Assembly: GCF_030684675.1 (NCBI RefSeq) | Contig: NZ_JAUXXZ010000008.1 | Span: forward strand, 1-36,803 | Direction: 5' to 3' | Length of the DNA stretch: 36,803 nt | DNA from: Daejeonella sp. | Lineage (GTDB): Bacteria > Bacteroidota > Bacteroidia > Sphingobacteriales > Sphingobacteriaceae | In this document: in pieces, positions 26,307 to 32,346 of the stretch | Layout: every line of letters begins with the position of its first letter | Numbering within the stretch: position 1 is the first letter of the stretch | Translations under genes and position numbers: made by a program | The notes under the pieces: model-generated | Database searches by the model: none | Told to the model about the DNA's origin: nothing | What the model saw: only the letters and a program-made list of their open reading frames with translations

Positions 26307-26969
26307 CTAGTAATTTATTACCACCAAGATACCGTTAGTTACCCTGCTGCTAACAATTATCTCTTTTTTTGATTTTAATTGCAGGATATAGCTTTGGTCA
26401 AATTCTTCTATCGACCCGATCTTGATGGTATCTCCCAAAGCCAGTCCGATCTTGTCCAGGTAAGAGAGGAACGCGGTTGAATGATCTGTTATTCCTGCGA
26501 ACCTGGCTTTACTGCCTGCTTTTAGTTTTGACAACAGAACAGCTTCAGATTTCATGAACTCACCATTCTCATCCGGGATAGGATCCCCATGCGGATCGGC
26601 TTTCGGATATCCCAAAAAACTATCAAGGCGGTTAATCAGATCTTCACTTTGTACATGCTCAAGTTGTTCTGCTATTTCATGAACTTCATCCCAGCCGAAT
26701 TCCAGTTTGCTGACAAGAAATACCTCCCAAAGTCTGTGTCTTCGAATAATTCCTACCGCACTTTTTCTTCCTTTTCCCGTTAACTTAAATCCTTTTGATT
26801 TCTCGTAGAGAATCCATTTTCTTTCAGACATTTTCTTAAGCATGTCCGTTACAGTTGCTGAATGGATAGCCAGAGCTTTAGCAAGGTCGGTATTATTAAC
26901 CCTTCCGCCTGTTTTCTCTTCAAGTTTATAGATCGCTTTAAGATAGTTCTCCTCGGTAAATGAATGCAT
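26307..26969 (-). CDS. DtxR/MntR family metal-dependent regulator
   Basis: This 220-aa protein has an N-terminal winged helix (about 1-65: TEENYLKAIYKLEE, then ATVTDMLKKMSER), a dimerisation and metal-binding domain (HRLWEVFL, WDEVHEIAEQLEH) and a C-terminal SH3-like FeoA domain (about 148-220). Such regulators bind DNA with Mn(II) or Fe(II). I chose the ATG at 26969 because the family typically starts MHSFTEENYL. A longer reading to 27014 runs into the 60-bp palindrome. It is divergent from the di-haem oxidoreductase operon. The palindrome between them is its obvious operator. Confidence 0.9.
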   Translation of the reverse strand: MHSFTEENYLKAIYKLEEKTGGRVNNTDLAKALAIHSATVTDMLKKMSERKWILYEKSKGFKLTGKGRKSAVGIIRRHRLWEVFLVSKLEFGWDEVHEIAEQLEHVQSEDLINRLDSFLGYPKADPHGDPIPDENGEFMKSEAVLLSKLKAGSKARFAGITDHSTAFLSYLDKIGLALGDTIKIGSIEEFDQSYILQLKSKKEIIVSSRVTNGILVVINY

Positions 26970-26996
26970 TGAATTCCGTTTCAAGCAAGATACTAA

Positions 26997-27056
26997 ATAA
27001 GATAAACAAAACATAATTTTTAGATATATCTAAAAATTATGTTTTGTTTATCTTAT
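26997..27056. promoter_or_regulatory. Perfect 60-bp palindrome between divergent promoters
   Basis: Every base pair from 26997/27056 inward to the centre at 27026/27027 is complementary (30 bp per arm, no mismatch and no loop). The central segment, tttagatatatctaaa, is a 16-bp DtxR-box-like motif. Each arm carries a caaaac/gttttg block that could supply the -33 TTTG of both divergent promoters. It sits between the dtxR-like gene (start 26969) and the di-haem oxidoreductase gene (start 27096). Confidence 0.85.
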
Positions 27057-27061
27057 ATTTA

Positions 27062-27069
27062 TATCTTTG
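27062..27069 (+). promoter_or_regulatory. -7 element of the di-haem oxidoreductase operon
   Basis: TATCTTTG matches TAnnTTTG exactly and lies 5 bp past the palindrome edge and 26 nt before the ATG. The nearest TTTG (27043-27046, inside the palindrome) is 15 bp upstream, which is shorter than consensus. Confidence 0.55.
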
Positions 27070-27095
27070 TCAATCAAATTTAACATTCTGCGGTA

Positions 27096-28295
27096 ATGCA
27101 AAACAAGTTTATTGTCCTTAGTCTCATTGCATGTCTCATCATTGCAGGTACGTCCTGTGAAAAAACTATCCCGGGCGCTCCAGAAGATGACCAGATTCTG
27201 GATGGCCCAATCGAAGGCTTAACACCTGAACAAAATCGAATTTTCCTAAATGGCGATGTGGCCTTTAATGGGGATGTATTTTCTGCAGCTAATGGGCTGG
27301 GACCCATGTTTGTTGCGAATTCCTGCGGAAGCTGCCATGCAGGAGATGGCAAAGGCCATCCTTTTACAACCTTAACACGTTTTGGCCAAAGCGATACATT
27401 GGGTAACAAATTTTTGATGCAAGGCGGGCCGCAGTTGCAAAACAGGGCTATACCTGGTTATCAACCAGAAAAAATTCCTGCTGGAGCTACATTTTCGAAT
27501 TTTACGCCTCCGGCTAATACTGGACTTGGGTTTTTCGAAGCTATATCGGATGCAACAATTATGGCCATGGCAGACGTAAACGATGCCAATGGGGATGGTA
27601 TTTCAGGAAGACCGAACTGGATAACTATCCCACAATATTCGGAGCTTCGTCCAGGGACTATTGTCCGGAACGGCAAATATATCGGGCGCTTTGGTAAAAA
27701 AGCAGCCGTTTATGATCTGTTACAGCAAACGGCAAATGCTTATAATCAGGATATGGGTATAACCTCAACTTACGAGCACTTTTCAACTTACAAAAATCAG
27801 GATATTGAGCCTGAAATATCGAACCAGAAAGTTCTGGATGTTGTATTCTATCTCAAAACACTAAAAGCGCCGGTACAAAGAGACCAGAATAATCCCGATG
27901 TAATTTCAGGCAAACAGGTGTTCCTGAATATTTCCTGTGGAAAATGCCATACACCGCAATTACAAACAGAGCCATCCAGTATAGCTGCCTTGTCAAATAA
28001 AACCTTTGCACCATACACAGACTTCCTGTTACATGACCTGGGACCAGCACTCGATGATAAATATACCGAAGGCACAGCATTGACACCCGAATGGCGAACA
28101 CCCGCTTTATGGGGTTTAGGCTTATCTAAAAATTCTCAGGGAGGTGAATATCATCTTTTACATGATGGAAGAGCAAAAAGTATTGAACAAGCTGTACTAA
28201 TGCATGGCGGCGAGGCTGAGCAGAGCAAAAATAAGTTTCAGCAGCTCCCATCAAGCGAGAAAACCAAACTCCTTAAGTTCCTTGAATCTTTATAA
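27096..28295 (+). CDS. Di-haem oxidoreductase family lipoprotein (DHOR, DUF1111)
   Basis: This 399-aa lipoprotein (lipobox ending AGTSC, Cys21) carries two haem-c sites, Cys77-x2-Cys80-His81 and Cys281-x2-Cys284-His285, in the order seen in the di-haem oxidoreductase family (formerly DUF1111). A calcium-like loop DVNDANGDGISG lies near 160-171. Family members are periplasmic or outer-membrane electron-transfer proteins, often in iron-regulated loci with imelysin. Here the partners are a Rieske protein and a porin under a DtxR-type regulator. Exact substrate is unknown. Confidence 0.88.
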   Translation: MQNKFIVLSLIACLIIAGTSCEKTIPGAPEDDQILDGPIEGLTPEQNRIFLNGDVAFNGDVFSAANGLGPMFVANSCGSCHAGDGKGHPFTTLTRFGQSDTLGNKFLMQGGPQLQNRAIPGYQPEKIPAGATFSNFTPPANTGLGFFEAISDATIMAMADVNDANGDGISGRPNWITIPQYSELRPGTIVRNGKYIGRFGKKAAVYDLLQQTANAYNQDMGITSTYEHFSTYKNQDIEPEISNQKVLDVVFYLKTLKAPVQRDQNNPDVISGKQVFLNISCGKCHTPQLQTEPSSIAALSNKTFAPYTDFLLHDLGPALDDKYTEGTALTPEWRTPALWGLGLSKNSQGGEYHLLHDGRAKSIEQAVLMHGGEAEQSKNKFQQLPSSEKTKLLKFLESL

Positions 28296-28296
28296 A

Positions 28297-28746
28297 ATGG
28301 ACAGAAGAAACTTTATCGCAAAAGGCTGTACTGCCTGTTTGTCTGTAGCAGTTATGCCGGCATTGCTTAGCTCGTGTACAAGCACCAGGTATCTTACCGG
28401 AACTGTTGAAAAGGATGGACTTCGGTTAAATAAATCAGAGTTTAGAATAACAGGCAAAGGGAGCAAAGCTTACCTGTCATTTCTGATTATTCGGAATGAT
28501 GCCTTTAAATATCCTATTTGTGTTTATCGTTTTAGCGAACAGGATTATACCGCCTTGTGGATGAGGTGTACCCACCAGGGAACAGAACTCCAGGCGTCCG
28601 GAGATTTCCTTCAGTGCCCGGCTCACGGAAGCGAGTTTAATAATAAAGGGCAAGTCACCAATGGGCCGGCCGACAATAACCTCAGGACATTCCCTGTCGT
28701 GGTGTCCAATAACGATATATTCATAGATATGAGAAAGCAATCATGA
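28297..28746 (+). CDS. Rieske [2Fe-2S] lipoprotein with Tat-type signal
   Basis: This 149-aa protein starts at 28297, one base after the DHOR stop; a longer upstream reading overlaps the DHOR gene and is rejected. The N terminus has twin arginines (DRRNFIAKG) and a lipobox (LLSSC, Cys27), so it is probably exported folded by Tat and then lipidated. The Rieske cluster ligands are Cys91-Thr-His93 and Cys107-Pro-Ala-His110. It would pass electrons between the di-haem oxidoreductase and another carrier. Its stop overlaps the start of the porin gene (ATGA), so the three genes are one operon. Confidence 0.9.
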   Translation: MDRRNFIAKGCTACLSVAVMPALLSSCTSTRYLTGTVEKDGLRLNKSEFRITGKGSKAYLSFLIIRNDAFKYPICVYRFSEQDYTALWMRCTHQGTELQASGDFLQCPAHGSEFNNKGQVTNGPADNNLRTFPVVVSNNDIFIDMRKQS

Positions 28747-29969
28747 AGAAACCCATTACCTTACTTCTAGTAATACTCCTTGTTAAAACAGGCTTCGCTC
28801 AAATTGATCCCGACTTATTGCGATCTCCTGATAGAGACTCTACGCGCATAAAATTGAACATGGACGCAGTCTATGATCGTCCTTTCCTTCAGGCTGCTAA
28901 GCTCCCGGTCGCTCTTGGGGGATATGCAGAAGCTAACTACCAATATTTAGGAACGGATGGTATAACCGAAGGACATCAGTTTCAAATGCGGAGACTCACG
29001 TTATTTGTGTCTTCGTCCATTGCAAAAAGAATTAAGTTTCTATCAGAGCTTGAGTTTGAAGACGGCACAAAAGAGATCAATATAGAATTTGCATCTGTGG
29101 ATTTTGAGTTCAATCCCCTGTTAAATTTAAGGGGAGGCATTGTTATGAATCCCATTGGGGCATTCAACCAAAACCATGACGGCCCAAAATGGGAGTTCGT
29201 TGACAGGCCTATATCTGCGACACAAATGCTTCCTGCAACATGGAGTAATGTAGGATTCGGAGTTTTCGGAAAAAAGTATCTCAAGAATTGGGTATATGCT
29301 TATGAAGCCTATTTAACAAACGGCTTTGATGAGACCATCATATCTAACTCCGAAAACAGGACTTTTTTACCAGCATCCAAAGCTAACAGAGATCGCTTTG
29401 AGGAAAGCTTTAACGGGGCTCCCTTATTAACCGGGAAAGTAGCCCTAAGGAACACAAAGATTGGTGAGTTAGGATTATCCTATATGGGCGGTATTTATAA
29501 TAAATTTCAGGATGACGGGCTTATTCTTGATGATAAAAGGCGGCTGAACGTTTTTGCAATTGATTTCAATACAGTTCTGCCTAAAATAAACACTTTCATA
29601 AATGCAGAATGGGCTTGGGTAAATGTAGATATTCCGGAAACCTATACAGAGCAATTTGGCACTAAGCAGCAGGGTGGGTTTATTGATTTGGTTCAACCAA
29701 TTATAAAAAAACCGCTGTTTGGTTTTGAAAGAGCAGTTTTAAATGCTGCTATCAGGCTGGAATATGTAGATTGGAATAAAGGAATATTCAGTTCAACAGG
29801 TGGAAATATTTCTGACCATATCTATTCTGTTGTACCTGCTTTAAGTTTTCGCCCTACTCCACAGACGGTGATCAGATTGAATTACCGATACAATTGGCAA
29901 ACGGATCTTCTGGGGAATCCGGCAGCAAAACTTGCTGGCTTTCAATTTGGTGTATCAACCTACTTTTGA
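28743..29969 (+). CDS. Outer-membrane porin (OprP/OprO-like)
   Basis: This 408-aa protein with a signal peptide (about 1-19, ending TGFAQ) has alternating beta-strands throughout and a C-terminal strand ending in Phe (FGVSTYF), typical of outer-membrane barrels. It has a porin O/P-like look (GGYAEANYQYLG near the N terminus, RMVMNPIG-like GGIVMNPIG in the middle). It overlaps the Rieske gene by 4 bp. Carriage with redox proteins could mean anion or substrate entry to the periplasmic chain, or a porin-cytochrome-type arrangement. The latter is speculation. Confidence 0.82.
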   Translation: MKKPITLLLVILLVKTGFAQIDPDLLRSPDRDSTRIKLNMDAVYDRPFLQAAKLPVALGGYAEANYQYLGTDGITEGHQFQMRRLTLFVSSSIAKRIKFLSELEFEDGTKEINIEFASVDFEFNPLLNLRGGIVMNPIGAFNQNHDGPKWEFVDRPISATQMLPATWSNVGFGVFGKKYLKNWVYAYEAYLTNGFDETIISNSENRTFLPASKANRDRFEESFNGAPLLTGKVALRNTKIGELGLSYMGGIYNKFQDDGLILDDKRRLNVFAIDFNTVLPKINTFINAEWAWVNVDIPETYTEQFGTKQQGGFIDLVQPIIKKPLFGFERAVLNAAIRLEYVDWNKGIFSSTGGNISDHIYSVVPALSFRPTPQTVIRLNYRYNWQTDLLGNPAAKLAGFQFGVSTYF

Positions 29970-30043
29970 TATCGTAATTGTTAAGCACTATAATTATATA
30001 AACTTTCCAATTAATTATGTAATAATATCAGCTATTTGATATG

Positions 30044-30051
30044 TATCTTTG
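30044..30051 (+). promoter_or_regulatory. -7 element of the copper cassette
   Basis: TATCTTTG, an exact TAnnTTTG, lies 37 nt before the ATG at 30089. No clear -33 element is present. Confidence 0.4.
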
Positions 30052-30088
30052 TTACCTAAATACATTTTTAGCGATGTATTGTGTTTCA

Positions 30089-30619
30089 ATGAAAATTTCA
30101 TCAGTACAGTTTAAAGCAGCTTTTTTGCTAATCGTATTCTCGCTGAGTACGATTGTAGGATTCGCTTGTTCTGTAGGATTAGATATGACCTTTAACGCAG
30201 ATCATCATAAAGAAACAGCCGGTCAACAACAAAAAAGCCATGAGCATGGCAAATCCCATGAGCATGCTGCTTCCGCTGATCATCATCAGGAGCCCGTAAG
30301 TCATCACGAGCATCCGGCAGATCATCACCAGAAACAGGCCGACCACCATAAACAAGTTAGCAATCTCCAGGAAAACCCTGAGGATGACTGTTGCAAGGAT
30401 GAAGTAGCTAAATTTGAAAAAAGTGACAAACGTACTCCCCAACCGTTTAATTACAATTTACAACCTCCGTTTGTTACTTTAGGATTCAATACCCCCTTTA
30501 ATATTAAAATAGATGTGCAGGCATCTTGTCTTCACTTACCCAGTAATAAATATTTTGTAAGAAATCACCATCCGCCCATAGCGGATACCCGCATAGCTAT
30601 CCAGAGTTTCCTGATTTGA
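30089..30619 (+). CDS. His-rich, HYC_CC_PP-like secreted metal-binding protein
   Basis: This 176-aa protein has an N-terminal hydrophobic signal (AAFLLIVFSLSTIVGFAC). A long His/Gln/Glu-rich stretch (about 36-95: HHKETAG, SHEHGKSHEHA, HHQEPVSHHEHPADHH) resembles metal-binding linkers. It is followed by DDCCKDE and a Pro/His C terminus (HHPPIADTR). The CC and PP landmarks recall the HYC_CC_PP family of Bacteroidota metal loci, though the HYC part is altered. I chose the ATG at 30089 rather than 30041 because it puts the signal at the N terminus. It is the first gene of the copper cassette and may buffer Cu or Zn in the periplasm. Confidence 0.65.
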   Translation: MKISSVQFKAAFLLIVFSLSTIVGFACSVGLDMTFNADHHKETAGQQQKSHEHGKSHEHAASADHHQEPVSHHEHPADHHQKQADHHKQVSNLQENPEDDCCKDEVAKFEKSDKRTPQPFNYNLQPPFVTLGFNTPFNIKIDVQASCLHLPSNKYFVRNHHPPIADTRIAIQSFLI

Positions 30620-30701
30620 TTTTTGTTTAAAGTTTGATACCCATGGTCATTATTTGAGCCATGCATTAATTATTTGCTTTAAACATTTAAATCATTTCAA
30701 A

Positions 30702-31172
30702 ATGAAAAAGATATTTTTTATAGTTGCATTTATTGCAACCGGACTTGTTCAAACATATGCACAGGATAAATCACCCCTGCACGTAGACCTGCTCACCCAT
30801 TATTATGCAATTAAAGATGCTTTAGTGGCTAGCAAGGCCGACCTTGCGGCAACTCATGCTGCTGAATTCGTTAAAACCGCGGCCTCTGTCGATGCCAAAA
30901 ACCTTCCGGACGCCAACAGGACATTACTTGTTAGGGATGCTTCTGCTATTGCCAGCGTTAAAGATCTGAAAAAGCAAAGAGAATATTTCTCTGCTTTCTC
31001 TGACAATATGGCAGCCTTAGCCAAAGTTACGAAGCTTGGTGATGGTGCTATTTATAGGGCGTATTGCCCGATGAAGAAAGCTAGCTGGCTTAGCAAAGAG
31101 CCTGCAATTAAGAACCCCTATTACGGTAGCGCTATGCTTACCTGCGGGAAGGTTGTAGAAACTCTTAAATAA
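30702..31172 (+). CDS. DUF3347 domain protein, secreted
   Basis: This 156-aa protein has a signal peptide (IFFIVAFIATGLVQTYAQ) followed by a helical DUF3347 domain. Its last third holds the family motif YCPMKKASWLSKEPAIKNPY and the closing MLTCG, a Cys/Met/His arrangement suited to copper. I use the ATG at 30702, which starts directly with the signal peptide; the reading from 30654 is not needed. A second DUF3347 protein follows 138 nt later. Such proteins often accompany CusB or copper oxidase genes. Confidence 0.85.
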   Translation: MKKIFFIVAFIATGLVQTYAQDKSPLHVDLLTHYYAIKDALVASKADLAATHAAEFVKTAASVDAKNLPDANRTLLVRDASAIASVKDLKKQREYFSAFSDNMAALAKVTKLGDGAIYRAYCPMKKASWLSKEPAIKNPYYGSAMLTCGKVVETLK

Positions 31173-31188
31173 TTCCAATCCAAGAAGG

Positions 31189-31216
31189 CCATAGGTGCAT
31201 TGCATCCTATGGTTTT
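31189..31216 (+). terminator. Weak intrinsic terminator after the first DUF3347 gene
   Basis: ccatagg (31189-31195) pairs with cctatgg (31206-31212), followed by four T residues. The short stem and U-run would give partial termination. Apart from this, 31173-31309 has no feature. Confidence 0.35.
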
Positions 31217-31309
31217 ACTCTGGAAGTTAAACCATTAAAACACTCATAGAACTATTCCGGTCGCTCCTTAAAGAAGTGTCGCTGGTATATTAATTTTAAA
31301 ACTAAAGAC

Positions 31310-31876
31310 ATGAAAACAATCATCTTAAGCTTAACGCTCGTATCAATACTTTTTGTTGCCTGTAACAATAATGGACCCAATAAACAAGCATCTGACAGTA
31401 CCGCATCAGTAGGGACTACGGACAAGGAAACAACCGAAAATAAAATGCCCGCAAGCGAAATATTGACTGGCTACCTTAAAGTCAAAAATGCGCTTACAAA
31501 TGACAATGATAAAGAAGCTGCTACCGCTGCAACTGAATTAGCTAAAGCCTTTAAAGCGATGGATAAAACAGCATTAAATGCGGAACAGAGTCAAGTGTTT
31601 ACTGATGTGGAAGCCGATGCCATAGAGCATGCTGAACACATTGCTGCCAATGCAGGTAATCTGGTTCATCAGCGTGAGCATTTTGAAACCTTAAGTGCAG
31701 AAGTCTATGAATTGGTTAAATCTACAGGCGCAGGACAAAAACTGTATTACACCAACTGTCCGATGTATAATAATAACAAAGGGGCTAACTGGTTGAGTGA
31801 AACCAAAGAGGTGAAGAACCCCTATTTAGGACTGGCTATGTCAACATGCGGGTCGGTTCAGGAAGAGCTTAATTAA
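31310..31876 (+). CDS. DUF3347 domain lipoprotein
   Basis: This 188-aa lipoprotein has a lipobox (LFVAC, Cys18) and a low-complexity Ser/Thr/Glu linker to about residue 45, then a DUF3347 domain. The motif YYTNCPMYNNNKGANWLSE and the closing MSTCG match the upstream copy at the equivalent positions. The two DUF3347 genes are paralogues, one soluble and one membrane-anchored, which suggests a relay of copper between compartments or partners. This is inference. The haem-binding gene starts 5 nt downstream. Confidence 0.85.
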   Translation: MKTIILSLTLVSILFVACNNNGPNKQASDSTASVGTTDKETTENKMPASEILTGYLKVKNALTNDNDKEAATAATELAKAFKAMDKTALNAEQSQVFTDVEADAIEHAEHIAANAGNLVHQREHFETLSAEVYELVKSTGAGQKLYYTNCPMYNNNKGANWLSETKEVKNPYLGLAMSTCGSVQEELN

Positions 31877-31881
31877 ACCCG

Positions 31882-32340
31882 ATGAGCAGACTAAAAATAG
31901 GATTAATTGTCTTATTGGTTATTCTGGTTGCTATTCAGTTTGTTCAGCCTGCACGCAACCAAAGTGTGCAGGCTTCAACCGGGGGCATAGCCAGCGTAAT
32001 ATCTGTTCCTGAGAATGTACAAGCGATTTTGCAAAACTCCTGTTATGATTGCCATAGTAACAATACCCGCTATCCCTGGTACGCTGGTCTGCAACCCGGA
32101 GCCTGGTGGTTGGCCTCGCATATTGATGAAGGAAAAGCGCAGCTGAATTTTGATGAGTTTGGAAATTATTCTAAACGCAGGCAGCTCAGTAAACTAAAAG
32201 CCATACAAGGATCAATCGAAGATGAAAGCATGCCCTTGCCTTCTTATACATTCATACATAAGGCTGCTAATCTTTCAAAAACGGATCAAAAACTATTAAA
32301 AGATTGGATAGAAATATCCAGAGATGAAATTTCTAAATAA
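31882..32340 (+). CDS. Haem-binding domain protein (haem_bd)
   Basis: This 152-aa protein has an N-terminal membrane anchor (IGLIVLLVILVAIQFV) and one haem-c motif, Cys54-x2-Cys57-His58, in NSCYDCHSNNTRYPWY. The YDCHSN-TRYPWY signature is characteristic of PF14376-type haem-binding proteins. It is probably a periplasmic, membrane-tethered electron carrier. It begins 5 nt after the lipoprotein DUF3347 gene and is 6 nt before the multicopper oxidase fusion, a plausible electron donor or acceptor partner. Confidence 0.88.
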   Translation: MSRLKIGLIVLLVILVAIQFVQPARNQSVQASTGGIASVISVPENVQAILQNSCYDCHSNNTRYPWYAGLQPGAWWLASHIDEGKAQLNFDEFGNYSKRRQLSKLKAIQGSIEDESMPLPSYTFIHKAANLSKTDQKLLKDWIEISRDEISK

Positions 32341-32346
32341 AAAATC

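Noticed and set aside
27017-27036. Central part of the 60-bp palindrome considered as a transcription terminator
   Set aside because: It lies upstream of both genes and the predicted starts are outside it, so it is not expected to be transcribed as a hairpin.
28204-28296. Longer upstream start for the Rieske gene
   Set aside because: It overlaps the DHOR gene, and would bury the twin-arginine signal 31 residues inside the protein.
30179-30442. Antisense 87-aa reading opposite the His-rich gene
   Set aside because: Met/Leu-rich only because it is the reverse of His/Gln codons; no signal, motif or start context.
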